From NCBI GenBank assembly GCA_029959085.1, contig JARWIR010000042.1:4372544-4436543 (forward strand): a DNA stretch of 64,000 nt. Reading direction: 5' to 3'. The stretch comes from Nemophila menziesii (taxonomy: Eukaryota; Streptophyta; Magnoliopsida; Boraginales; Hydrophyllaceae). The notes beneath the pieces were generated by a model. The model was not told the DNA's origin, made no database searches, and saw only the letters and a list, made by a program, of their open reading frames with translations. This document shows positions 20,156 through 32,553 of this stretch, one piece after another. Within the stretch, counting starts at the first letter, position 1, and each line of letters begins with the position of its first letter. The translations under genes were made by a program, and so were the position numbers.

Positions 20156-20171
20156 TTCTCTGTACTCTATT
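20156..20171. repeat. 16-bp target-site duplication, left
   Basis: ttctctgtactctatt, repeated perfectly at 21044-21059. Confidence 0.9.
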
Positions 20172-21043
20172 TTTTTTGTCAAATGTAAAATATTAATCAC
20201 GAAAGTTTGTACAAAGACTTAAGAAAAATATAGAAATCACTTAAAGATCCATTCTTCCATGCGGAGATATCGATATTACGTCTAGCACTTTTTGTTAAGT
20301 TTCCTCGAAGTTAATCTTCCAGGATGGAAACTTCAAAAGCCAGCTCCTCATTTCGGCAATAAAAGGGTAAATTTTCCATCGAAGACCTGTGCATTTTGAA
20401 ATACCTTGAACAAGTTCAAGGTTATCGGAGTAAAAGGAAACACTCCGTAAACTACAATTAGCGGCCTTTCTCATAGCCAGAAGGACCCCATCATTCACCT
20501 TCGATAGGGCTTCTAACGAAAGATCTAGAAATGACTTTGTGAGTGAGCTTTCCTTCCTTATCTACTGCGATAGCTGCTAGTCTCGTGGGTTCATATTCTC
20601 TTTTAAAAGATGCATCACTCATAAAGATATAATCTGAATCATCTGTTAATATCGGGTTATTCTCCAGCTTAACTTCCTTATCCTCTTTATCTCTTGCATT
20701 ATTTTCATCTTGAAACCCTTCCTCCGTATTCTTTTTAGTAAAGAGGTCCTTTATAGCCGAATGAATTTTGAATAAAATGTCTTTGGTAATCCATGGTGTG
20801 ATTTCATGAAATCCCTTCATTTTCGCTTTCCATATATTCCAAATAGTGAGTAGAAAATAGGCAGTAAACTCATTCTGGTCCCATCCATTATTAGTATAGT
20901 TTTTGTGCATCTCCAATAGCCAATCTCCTAAATGATATTTTCTCTCTTTATCAATATGCATTTTTAACCTTGAGTTAGCCCATATCGCCATACTTAAATG
21001 GCATTTTATGAAGAGGTGTTCTATATCTTCCTTGTCAAGTTCA
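20172..21043 (-). mobile_element. 5'-truncated LINE, 872 bp, minus strand, with poly(A) and 16-bp target duplication
   Basis: The left edge is a T-run (poly(A) of the minus strand) preceded, in element sense, by ACATTTGAC. The body encodes a zinc-finger tail EDIEHLFIKCHLSMAIWA at about 20960-21030. It continues with a WNIWKAKMKGF block and an RNase H start, DYIFMSDASFKREYEP near 20580-20640. A frameshift near 20491 moves the RNase H end into the next frame (20295-20498). It is cut off inside the zinc finger at its 5' end. The perfect duplication on both sides proves insertion by target-primed reverse transcription. Confidence 0.9.
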
Positions 21044-21059
21044 TTCTCTGTACTCTATT
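21044..21059. repeat. 16-bp target-site duplication, right
   Basis: A perfect copy of 20156-20171. Confidence 0.9.
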
Positions 21060-21793
21060 GAACACTTGGAAAACAAACATTAGAGTATGTTTAACAATAG
21101 AAAATGGATCCGGAGAGAGACCAACCTCAAAACTAACATGCTTATCAAAGTTTTGTTTGGAGATATTGACCTAACGGTTAGAAGAACATCTAGCTTTAAC
21201 AAAAAATCTCCTAATAGCCAATCTTTGCAGGACATTATCTAGCAAGAATACGATGAAATCCTTTGGCCTAGTGATGCATCTTTCACAAATTGATAGGAAG
21301 AACGGGCGTTGCACCTATCACCATTAACAAGAAAGAATGTATGATTCATAACGAAGCTAAATGTATCAAATCCAAATTAGCCGATGAGGGGGAAGCGTGG
21401 ACTCTTTTGAACACAATGAAAGTGGTAGCAGAGAAGAATATCCAGAGTAAATAATTTTACTCTAACAACCTTGAGGTCATACATTGTATTCGTAAATTGT
21501 CTTATACTAATCGGGTTATTGAACCTATCATTCACGAGATCCATAGGTGGTTGAAAAACTTTCCGTCATGGAGAGTCTCACATATCACCAGATATTTCAG
21601 TGGAATAAATAATATCCTTGCTAAGTGCGTCAGACAAAAGATTGATGTATCCTCCTAGAATGATAAATCTATCGTAGTAGTTTCTCAACTTTATCAATCT
21701 TGTATAAATGAAAGAATATCGATTAAGTTATAACTTTTTCTTTTGCACGCTCTATCTCAAGTTCTTTAATATAATTTCGTTTGTAAAAAAAAA
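21060..21793 (+). pseudogene. LINE ORF2 remnant, RNase H end with 3' tail
   Basis: This continues the remnant at 19955. The frame shows an RNase H-like order: a DASFT block near 21270, EGEAWTLLNTMKVVAEKN near 21390-21445, then NLEVIHCIRKL. It ends INNILAKCVRQKIDVSS with a stop at about 21657. A 3' untranslated tail ends in an A-run near 21785-21793. Stops and small shifts make it inactive. Confidence 0.7.
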
Positions 21794-21986
21794 GAGATAA
21801 AAAAGTTGTTAAAAAATATGATGATCCAGGAGGCTTTAGTTTGTAGAAACAATTTCCTATCTCTAAAACAATGAGGATCAAGTTGTGTATTCAAGGTGTG
21901 GTGTACTATATGTTAGTGGAGCTTCCCATATTTTCTAGAAGACCAGAATATGGAAGTCTCATCTTCGACCTATTTTCTTCTAATTC

Positions 21987-22028
21987 ATTTGAGAATCATT
22001 TTTTTTTGACATTATTTGAGAATCATTT
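21987..22028. mobile_element. 12-bp LINE-end stub with 15-bp target duplication
   Basis: atttgagaatcattt occurs at 21987-22001 and 22014-22028. The 12 bp between read AATGTC plus a short A-run on the minus strand. The run of T makes the exact border uncertain by a base. Confidence 0.6.
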
Positions 22029-22540
22029 GACTTAGGTAGAATTTGACCCCTTGGCTTACTGACCATGATTTATTGACCAATTATAGATCATGAGAGAGTA
22101 CTCCACTAAAGAAATCTTGGACATGAACCGTGCTTATATTAATTTGGTAGCAATAATATTTTTTTAAATCAACCTTGAGTTAAGGGAACATGATGTAGTA
22201 TTTCCTACTCTATACTAGATTTGGATCATATTTTTTTGTCGAAATACAATCCTAAGCGGACACGCTATCTAACCTAATTAACCGATCCATAGACGAGAAA
22301 ATAGTTGTATCGTATCTAACTATCTATCATAGAACCACGAGTTGCGACCCTCTGTCTAACTGATTTGGCGATGGTGTACGCTCTACTGTATCAGGTTCTC
22401 GGTATATGGTGGAACGTTAATGGGTCATAACGCTCTACAATCTCAGTGACCCCTCTTAATGTAGGTTAAATAACCACTATGTTGCTGATGGTTACCTAGT
22501 ACCTAGAACAACGTCAAGGTTATTGGTGTCGCCTAGGGCG
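22029..22540. other. Unassigned AT-rich DNA
   Basis: No frame or repeat is recognised. Confidence 0.35.
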
Positions 22541-23700
22541 TGATAAAATAATAGATATAAATAGAACAAATAAACACCCTAGGCTGAACACGTTTCTGCA
22601 AGTATACAGGACGTACACAAGTTTTACTGATAAATAAGATTCTTTCCTCAGAGACTACGAAAGTTAGGAAGAACTTATGCAATTTATCAAGTGCAAATAT
22701 AAAATCTAGAACAGATAATACGCAAGAATAACGAAAAGGCAAATAGATTTTTATTTGGTTTTTAATAAGAAAATTAAACTAATAAATTAAAGACAGAAAA
22801 TTAAATAAAGAGAAGAAGATAGTATGAAAGCTTAGCTTGAGAAACTAGCAAGTAATCACCACTAGTCTTGTTTATTCTAAACATGTGAGGGTGAATTATG
22901 TAGAATTGCAATAATCAGCATTCTAAATTCCTCCCTATCCCCGGAGAGCGAACTAGGGCAGCTACCTTTCAATCACGAGGGAACTCACAAAGGGTTAACC
23001 TGTGCCACTTGGTTCCTGGGTGTAGTCCTACATACTAATGATGATTGGTGATTAAATTAAACCTTAGTGATTATCTAGTTAGGCTGGTATTGTCAGAACC
23101 GATTCGATATACTAAACGTTATATGGTGTTTCAATAGTTAAACACCCCTTCTGGGCGACCATCTAACTACTATTAATGTAATCCTATATGTTTGCAACCG
23201 CAAGGAAAACAAACAATAAATCAAAGCACATAAAACAAAGAATTAAACATGAATTCAAATTAAGTACGACGGTATCCCAAATAGATAGATTTAAAGAAAG
23301 AACTAGGGTTCATACATGTATGCTAAATCTTAATGCTAAATTAAATTAGTTCATACTAGAAGAAGAAAAGAAAACAATTACAAATTTGGAGGCTTGTGAA
23401 TACATAATTTGATGCTCAGCTCCTTCCAGATTCTCTTCTTGTGTTGTAAGCTTCTTCCTGGCTTAAGGTTTTCCAAGGATGTTTTTTTTCTGATTAAAGG
23501 GTGTATTTATAGGGTATATGAAGACCTAATTCGTTTTCTTGGAGTGGAAGACAAGTAACTTGGACTCCTAGCCCAACTCAAATTCGTAGCCCTAAAATAT
23601 AGATAAAATAATCACATTACTCAACTGGTTCACCGAGCCCCCACAAAATAAAATCCACCCAAAACTTCTTTTTGTTATGTTGAATAAATCAACTTAAATA
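22540..23700 (+). repeat. Dispersed repeat module A, non-coding
   Basis: It shares an ordered set of landmarks with modules B and C (39116-41277): gtgataa near the start, a gcaagta stretch, ctcagagactacgaaag, then aactagcaagtaatcaccac, ...attctaaattcctcc..., gggcgaccatctaactact and ttagttcata. No coding capacity. The layout resembles terminal parts of Ty3-type plant retrotransposons, but the class is not proven. Confidence 0.5.
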
Positions 23701-25260
23701 AATATTTCACACTACTCCCCCTTGGTTATTCACTGAAAGATATGCCTCATTAAAATCTTACCAAGAAAACTCATTGGGACAAAACTTGATGAAGGGAAAA
23801 GAGTACATCAATACTTGGGGGTTATGACACAAATTTGTCTTGTTAAAATCTTACCATGAAAATTATGGGAAAAACCGTGGTGAAGGAAAAAAATTGAAGA
23901 ATTCCAATATATTCTTCCCCTCATTACGACATTACATATTTACGAATACATTAGATACTTGCGGAATTGTACCTTGAAATTGCCGTTAATAAAACTTTAA
24001 TTAGTAAATCTTCTGGATTTTCACTTGAGGGTATAAAGTGTTAGTATTATCATTTTCTTGATCGAGAAAAAATGTATATACTTCTTTTGACAATGAATAT
24101 TTGGAATGCCTAGTTAAAATCTTACTAGGAAAATTCCAGTGGAAAAAAAACCTTAGTCAAGGAAAAAGAGTACAATACACAAATATCACATACTCCTCAT
24201 TATGATGATTATGACAACAATTATTTCGAGTATCCTCTTATAATTCAAACTCTAGTCTCTTGTGCTTTAAATAAATTATGTTCTTCAAGACCTTTTAAAC
24301 TCCAGATACTTCTAAATTTTCTAAAAAATTCATATTTAGACGCTCTAAGTACACGAGGAACCTATCGTGCTTCATGCACCTATCCCGATTCAGGCACTTG
24401 GTGTGCTATCAAACACCATTTGTGCTTAGGCCTTGTGATGCTTCCGGTACTTATGGTGCTTCTAGCACCTATATTGTTCATCAAAAACTTTAATATCCAT
24501 CTAATAATCACTACATTGTATCAATAACATAAGAATGAGGACGTTTCCCCATAATTAATTATAGGTTTCTGCAGGACCCTCTGTGATACATGTAGGGTTT
24601 TAGATTTCAAAGTTCACTATTTAACTTTCTTTCATTTTCGAAATATTTAACCACTTTGTGGTTTAGGATCCTTATTATTTATTTCAAGCGCTATATTATA
24701 TGAAAATATATTAATTCCATCAATTATTTTTAAATATTTTCAGTAGATTAATAATCTACGTGATTTTTCTTGTATTTAAACCTAGGTCTCTTCAATGACC
24801 ATTACTTCCTTTAAGAGCAATGCATGTGACAACATTAGTTGACTTAATAATTACTGTAGTATCACGTGGAGTGCACATTCCATAACATTTACCATTTCAT
24901 CATTTACTCATGAGATTTTCTTCTTTGGGGCATGGCATACTTTGAACCGACAATTTTTACCACACTTCATGCGTTGGATATATTCATTACAAATCTACCA
25001 AGCTTCATGCGTTGGTTAGATGCATTATTGGTTTACCACGCTTTATGTGTTGGTTTGATACATTCGCTGGAATATTTGTTATGTGTCTATATTGGACAAT
25101 AACTATTGGAGTGTTTACTAAATATTTTGGGATTTTGAAATATTCTACTTGCGAATATATTTGGTATATTATTTGAAATACTTTGCAAATGGATATTCCT
25201 TTTAACTTCAAGTTCCTATTCTTTAGTTCGAAGATAGAAATGATATAATGAATTGTATGT
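23700..25260. repeat. AT-rich region with two short degenerate repeat sets
   Basis: Three diverged copies of a phrase built on ttaaaatcttaccaagaaaa (about 23752, 23845 and 24116) are followed each time by a gggaaaa/gtggaaaa and gaaggaaaaa phrase. Near 24957-25055 three copies of taccacacttcatgcgttgg occur about 40 bp apart. Both look like decayed LTR or internal retrotransposon sequence; no coding motif is recognised. Confidence 0.4.
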
Positions 25261-28200
25261 CACCTATTAGAGTAGGAGTAATTAGTGTTTCATTTAGTGT
25301 CTCAAACAATATATTATTATTAAGAAAATCACAAACCATAAGCAAAACATCCTACTTAATAATATCTCAAAAATTATGATAGAATTTACCATTCAAGTCG
25401 TCAACCTTGGAGTTTTTGATGCGAACATGTTTAACACTTCTTGTTCCACCACCTCCAGAGTAGGTTTCTTTGTCAATTATTCATTCAAATTGCAACCCTC
25501 TTCTTGATAAACTTCACTGCCGCCTATACATTTGATCCCCTATTTTCTTTAGATGAATTAAAATAGAACTTCAAGAAACTATCTCACACTTCTTATTTTT
25601 CATCATGCCATACCACCTCACTATATGTTTTCTTAATACTTTATTAATTTCCTCCTTTATGTCGCTTACACATGGAAATATTCAGTTTCCTATCCCTACA
25701 CTGGATCCATTATTGTTCGCTCGCAATCCTTCCAATATTGTTCCTCATTTGACCACATAAAATCTAGTTGATCTGATCCTAATCTCATTTTTCTGCGATT
25801 GCAATGTCACTAGTCCATTAAGAAAAGTTGTTAGCTCCATTTCCAGATTCATAATACCTGTCTTGTTGTTTGAAAATGCTTGTTTTCTCTATCACTTAAG
25901 CGCCAAAATAATATTATTTTGTTATTAGACAAAATTCTCAACTAATTCTTTCTCCTGCAGACCCCCAAGTTCTATTTGACAACCCCATGACATTTTGAAC
26001 GGTTAGTCTAAAAAGATTCAAATTCAATTTTGAAGAAGCGTCTAAACAATTTTTGTGAAATATCAATTTGTAAAATCAACAAGGAATAATCCAATCCAAT
26101 GGTTGATGATACTATAACAAGCGCCTTTGGGAACCTGCTTGGCCAATATGTACATAGAAATGTCTATCAAGTATTTCCTTGACGAGCTCAGTATATAGTC
26201 TTTGATTAGACCATATATGAAAATAACAATGATAATTTAATTCGATAATTCAGTGTGAAGAGATGAATTTATTAAAACAGAAGATTTAATTATTATTATT
26301 TGGATCACGAAGGTTTTAGCTATCTGACAAAATTGCATTAAATATCTTATTATAATCCAATGTCCATTATGTGAGATCTTTCCATTTTGTTAATTCATTC
26401 AAAAGTAATAATATATATTTATGATTCGTGGTGGTGGGGGGGGGGGGACATGAAAGAATACAAGATACCAAGGATCTTCATTCTCATAAATTCGTGAAAT
26501 TACAAAATTCTGAGTAACGTTTACAATACTTAAATTAGCCACCAAATTCCATACCATCAAAATCACCCTCGATCTAAGCGCGCTCTCCGTGGGATCTCTT
26601 ACAAAACTTTGATCATATTGTATCCCCGGATAAAATATTCTAGTCCTGAGTGCTTAACATTGTTCCAAACAAACAAGAGATCCCCGATATATTCCTATCA
26701 ACCACAAACTTAACCATCTTTCTTGTTAAAGGCGCACAAATTCCCTGAAAATTCCACACACATATACACACACATCGTTATTTACCTTTGGTGGTCAATT
26801 TTAAGGGATGACCGCTACCTTACAGCTTGACTTCTTCGTTCCCAATTCACATCTTACCCTTTATTAAATGATATTAGTCTTTGAACTCTTCAATGCTATC
26901 AAACTAAATATTCACGTATTCTTCACTAAGTACATCTCCGGAGACCTCCTTATCTGGATCTTCATTAGACGCTTCACCTATTGGTTGGCGGCCTAACTTA
27001 AACAAAGACGCACATTCATCCTCTGAAACCTCTTTGGTTATGTCATTTTGTTCCTTATTCTTAGAAGAAATCACTCTCGTACTCCAAATCCCGAGACCCT
27101 TCATTAATGCTTTGCGCAAAAACTTTAAATACAAATTCATCAATCTTGCTATCTTATATGCACCTTTACACTGGCCCAAATACATTGGCCTATGCTTCAC
27201 CTTAGACACCATTTCAAAACCCACACTACCTCCCCCCTACACCTTACTTTAGAGTATTAGACCTAATCCCATCTTCAACTCTTATCCCTATGGTTAATTC
27301 AAAACCAATTCTATATGAATTATATATGAACCTAAGCCCCCTAGATTCTTCTCACATCGAATCTCGTTATTATTAATGAAAATATTCTCCACAATATAAC
27401 ATACCATATCCTCAATTGTAACCACATTTCCCCCTAACATGTAACCACTATCTTCACCGCCTACATGTCAACTTCCCTTTACAAGCAACTTTATTTATAG
27501 TATCATGGAGTAAACCTGATCCCTCATAGACATGATTTGTATAGTGTTTGAACATTTTCCACCCCATCTTGATATCCTTGTCGCTTGTTATGTACAAATT
27601 TTAAGATAATCTCAAAGGTCATGAAACATCATATTTTGCTCCCCTTGCGCATTAGTAGAAGGAGATAGAGGTGGAGTAGAATGTTCCTCATATCTATTCC
27701 ACTTATAATACCTTAATAAAATAGTAAATTCACCCTTCCCCCAAATGTTCGTGGTAATCCCAAATAGCATCTTCGTTGGTGGTTTGCGAACCACATTATC
27801 CACTCAAAATTCATAAATCTCAAAGTATCCATATCATCTGTATTTCTTATCATGGCTCTTTGATGAATTCTTCTGATGCCCTAGACATCCACAACAAAGC
27901 AGAAAACCACATTTTTCGTACTGAAACACAACCAACCTGCCCCATCTTCCCGTCTCAGATATGCTCCCGACAGTATTGGTTCATTGACAGTAAAACAAAC
28001 TCCAACCCTCAGAATTTGAACATCATTCATAACCACAATTTGATAATCCATCTCATCTAGCTCGAATGAACAAGAACCTAAGGTTACAATAGCCTCCAGA
28101 GTTTTTTGGATGATAGCTAAACCCTTCACTTGCACCCAAGTTGGAGATTAATTGAAATGGATGTCATTAAGGTGAACCAAATTCGATCATTGATTAAAGT

Positions 28201-28450
28201 CAACATACATGTACTAAAAAAATCCTAGGTTGAAAATGCCAAATTCTCGTAACTCCTCCACATTTTCTATTTCCACCTTGAAAAGTTTTCTCCTCCCGTC
28301 ATTACAAATGTTCTCCCCCTCAACTAGCCACTTATCCTTAATATGCTTTATAAAATCAACATCAAATATCCTCCGTGATCGAATGACATGCAATAACAGT
28401 GCATAATTTTCCATATGAGATTCTACTGAACTAGCCATCACCATAATGTA
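25261..28450 (-). pseudogene. L1-type LINE, 5' half, copy P (ORF1, endonuclease, start of reverse transcriptase)
   Basis: Minus-strand frames give, in order, a DUF4283-like ORF1 starting at Met 28436-28438 (MASSVESH). It continues through VEELREFGIFNLGFF to SPTWVQVKGLAIIQKTLEAI near 28100-28150, then ILRVGVCFTVNEP and FCF near 27905-28030. An acidic C-terminal part lies at 26904-27224. An endonuclease start, WNFQGI-PLTRKMVKF, lies near 26700-26770, with a VPPPPPPP stretch from a G-run near 26436. The pre-reverse-transcriptase block DFLNNNILFETLNETLI ends near 25270. Many stops and shifts. The homology stops abruptly at 25261. Confidence 0.75.
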
Positions 28451-28716
28451 AATCACACCTAACCTATCAATATTGGTATATGTCAGTCTAGCAACTTTAA
28501 GTACGTGTCTATTACCCTTGAATATGATCATAAAATGTATGACAATAACACAACAAACTAAAGCACATAAAATGATTGTTTTTAAAATATAACAAACAAA
28601 AAAGATATAACGAGCAAGTATAATGATCAATTGAGCTATTATCACAATATCAGAGAGAAAGAACATAACAAGGCACACTACAATGATATATATACTTAGT
28701 GAAAAAAGACAAACAG
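25261..28716. repeat. Older segmental repeat, copy P, left part
   Basis: It matches 41278-44699 and 57261-60681 at roughly nineteen bases in twenty, with small indels. Its left border falls at a shared ttgtatg-cacctat. It is the diverged partner (P) of the Q copies. Confidence 0.8.
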
Positions 28717-28984
28717 TGAAGAGAGAAGAAAAGTTCAACATGGTTTATATGCAGAGTAAAGACATCGAGAACCTCTTCAGTTTCTAAGTGGAATCCCACT
28801 TGGCGCAATATCCAAATGCATACCCTAACATGTATAAACATACTATCCAACCTACATTTCTTCTTTCCTTGACAACCCCACTAAACTACACATACTTAGA
28901 AGGGACATTTGTATTTAATCTTGAGGTTCATTCTACAAAATAATGTATCTTCGAGGCCAAGATAAGGTTATGCCTTGTCCAATT
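28451..28984. other. LINE 5' flank
   Basis: No gene. It contains the 47-bp crossover window at 28717-28763. The hydrophobic frame over part of it is not credible as a protein. Confidence 0.4.
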
Positions 28985-29258
28985 GTCACGAGACTAGAGT
29001 TTCACCTCCTTGAAAAGCTCCTAGAAAAGTACTATGCAACACTTAGTCAAGCCCCAATATCTTCCTAATCCATTCAAATAACCAAGTATGGCCTCTAATG
29101 AGTACAAGGGGTCGCCCCCAAGTTTTTCCACCGAGATTCGAACCATCACACTACAACTTACAATGCGCAGATTTACGTTGATGTGCATCCAGGGAATTGA
29201 TACCATGACCAAATGGTCATAGGGACTCAACCTTTACCATTTGAGTAAGACCTCATTG
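28985..29258 (-). mobile_element. Candidate tRNA-derived SINE, first copy
   Basis: On the minus strand the head reads gaggtcttactcaaatggtaaagg, with an A-box-like part at 29231-29250. A B-box-like ggtatcaattccc follows at 29192-29204, at tRNA-like spacing. A second ggttcgaatc lies at 29135-29144. An internal RNA polymerase III promoter at the head followed by an unrelated body is the SINE layout. The 3' end is not sharply defined and no target duplication was found. Confidence 0.5.
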
Positions 29259-30444
29259 ACGTGTATAAAAGGGGTTGTTTTGTCGCTATTGTTGGTAATA
29301 GTTAGAAATATTTAGATCCATATTATCTAAAATAAAAATTTCTTTATGTACTACAAATCCTTAACACCTAGAAAAATTTATTTCCTAAAGAATAAAAGAA
29401 CATATTTTCAAATCCCTGTCACCATATGACAAAAAAATTTAGTTCATTAAGAAAGGAGATGGAGTATTCAACAAACATGGAATTGTAGTCTATGGCAGAA
29501 TGCGGGGAAATAATTTTAAATTACACTTATATAATCATTATTAAAGGTATGCGATTATAACATAATAAGTTCATTTAAATTTAAACATTATTATGCATAT
29601 AGTGTTTCTATTGAAAATCACAATTTCTTGTTAATCGTGTATACTAAAAATCGATGTTAGATTATTTACTTGCATATGGTAAATTAAACTAGGATATATT
29701 CATATATAGTAACTCACGATTTTGTGAACCCAACAATATATAGAAATGATGATAAAAATTATGAAAAGAATTAACACATTTAGATTTGACAGAGTAATTT
29801 AATTTTGCATATTTAATCTAAAATTCTGCTTAGAATATTTGTAATTATATTATATAGATTATATAGGATATTATAATATGCATTCCATGGTATTCTAAAT
29901 CAATTTAATTATTCAAGATCATGATGTTTGTAAGAAAATTTAATTTTAACATATACCATATAAAAAAATATCAACTAACCTCGTCCCAATCCAAAAACAT
30001 TCTACAACCAATTTTTGCATCAAACCAGTCCATCCAGTTTTACTATCTTAAAGATAAAATGACACTTCTCATAAAAAAGTTTTATTTAATTTTTTATTGA
30101 AATTTTAATTTAACAGTTGAGTATATTCTCTAACATCTCTCACTTTTTTTCTCATTGACACATATCATCGTTACCACCACATTAACCCACATGTGTCCTT
30201 CAACAAGAGGAGAAGCAAAAACAAAGAAAATTCCAACGAACCAAACTTAAGCCATAAGGTAATTGAGACGCAAATAAAGAAAAAGATCCAAGTCGTATTT
30301 TCTACTTCTTAATTTTAAATCTACTTTGTATTTTTTCTTCATATATAAAGTATCTCCTATTATGTATTAGGTTTTCAAATCTAGAAATATGAAACTAAAA
30401 TCTATACGACACATATCTTCAAATATGGAGGAATATGGTTGGGT

Positions 30445-30466
30445 GGGGTGGGCTGCAGCCCACCCC
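30445..30466. repeat. 22-bp perfect palindrome
   Basis: Two 11-bp arms, ggggtgggctg and its reverse complement, meet without a spacer inside AT-rich DNA. A second copy is at 46428-46449. In the third, diverged copy near 62386 the left arm is missing. Confidence 0.85.
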
Positions 30467-32478
30467 GATTTAGAGTAGAATGATTTTTTTAAGAATTAAA
30501 TCGCGAAAATATATGACTAAACAAATATATTACATTCCACCTAAACTAAAACATAAAATACAGCTCCTTGAGGAATCTTTTAGTTAATTTTAGATTTGAA
30601 CTAGAAATTCTGAATCTATCTCTTTATGGAGATATGAAATTAATTAAGTACATTTCCCATAAATATCTTCATATATGAATATTGATATTGATACCAAATG
30701 ATTATTAAGCCAATTTAATTGCTTTGTATTATTTAATTCTTTTATAATTGTTTTATTTAGTTATGTTTTAAGATATTTATACTTAATTTGTTATGAAATA
30801 ATATTTATTATATATCAACTATTAAAACTTTAGTTTTTTCGTATGGTTCAATCTCCGAAATTATGATAAAAAATTAGATTTAAATTTCTTGATAATATGA
30901 AGATATTATATTTAATTTTAGTATAAATAAAATTAAAAATTTAATATTAACAAATAAAATAATGTATAAATAATTTAAAATAAATAAATCTTACCAAAAA
31001 AGTGCACATCTAGAATGATGTGGAAGGACCCATGTTTAGCCCCTCATAATGATATGGAAGGACCCAACATCCATGAATTTTGGCAAAAAAACTAGGTTCG
31101 TTTAGTGCCGATCTAATGAATATATACTGACAATTTACTTTTGGTAAGTTTTTAATGGCTCATGTCAAATGTGCCTGTATCAGTATAGTGATATTTAAAC
31201 ACATTACATATTAATATAAACTATGTAATTTACATTTTGTATGATACTTAACTGCCTTACACATTGATATGTCGTATGTACTACGTTATTGTAGTTAGGA
31301 TGTACTATGCTACTAACTATTTTGTTTACTATGCAATATACTATTTGTAAAAAAAAAATTGTCTGATAAGCTTTATTTTGGCACAATACAACTTTATACG
31401 TTGTAATAATATTTTTTCCCTTTACATAAATTGATTTTTCTGAAGTAGGAATATATATACCGACCGAGTCCCCTATCCCATTTTATCACTGACACTTTTG
31501 GTGGTTGCATCAAAAAATTCCTAGTGCCCTTACCATGCCAAGGGTAACTTAGTTTTTTATTGGTTAAATAGTTGACTTTATTTTTAATAAATGTTTAATG
31601 AGATAACAACTTTTTGAGTCATTAAATTTTATTATTATTAGGGTGATTAATCCAAAAGTTTCACAATCGAACAAAATTTCTTCATAATATCCAGGTCATT
31701 TTATTAACAATTCAGATAACACCCTTTACTGTGACACAACTTATTAGGCTGTGCGATATAATTTGATGACGCGAATTAGTGGGCTAGAAGATTATGAATC
31801 CGACGAATTACTAAATAACATAATTTGGTGGGCTATTGTAAATTCAGAACTCAAAAAATATATATCATTTCTTGTGCTGTGTTTATTAATTTAGTGGACC
31901 CACTACCCAAACCCCAACATTTTCAGTCCATTGTATAAGACTAAATTGCTCGCTCATGGCCATTGTAAGATTTGTATAAAAATATAAGAAACATCGCTAT
32001 TGTACTTATACTTAGATTAGTTAATTTTTTAAAATTGTAAAAGTGATGAGATAAGATTAAAAATAATTCAATTGATTCAATGTTAAAAGTTATTTTTTTA
32101 CCTTGATTTGGATTTTTAATTGTTGATGGCATAGTTTAGCCCAATTGGTGATGGTGGAGGATGGTGAGTGGGAAGATATTTATTTTTTGTTTTTGTGCAG
32201 GAGAGCGGCTTGAAAAGGTGAGTGGGAAGAATTTTTGTTTTTGTTTTTGTTTGAATGGAGTGAAAAGATAGTTTTAGGTTCTACGGTTTCATTATTTTTC
32301 AACCTTTACTTTGTATATATTTTTTTAATCTTAAATTTTATTGTTTTATTTTAGAAAGTTATATTAGGCACATTATAAATTTAAAACAATATTTTGGACC
32401 TTATTTATCTAAACTTTTGGTCTGGACTTCTTAAGACATGATTTGATGGGTTATGTACCTAATTAGAAATTATCTCTT

Positions 32479-32553
32479 ATTATTATTATTATCATTAATA
32501 TTATTGTCATTATTATCACTACGACTATTATTATAATTATTATTATTAGAGTT
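32479..32553. repeat. Imperfect ATT microsatellite
   Basis: Runs of tta/att triplets with interruptions, duplicated at 48462-48536. Confidence 0.8.

Noticed and set aside
25005..25211. Minus-strand frame in the AT-rich repeat region
   Set aside because: No recognisable motif; the stretch is made of degenerate repeats.
28439..28741. Hydrophobic N-terminal extension of the LINE ORF1 frame (also 44446-44724, 60428-60706)
   Set aside because: It looks like a membrane protein only because the DNA is T-rich; the ORF1 homology starts at the internal Met at 28436-28438.
31204..31386. 60-codon minus-strand frame, also in unit 2
   Set aside because: AT-rich chance frame; the collinear diverged copy does not keep it open.
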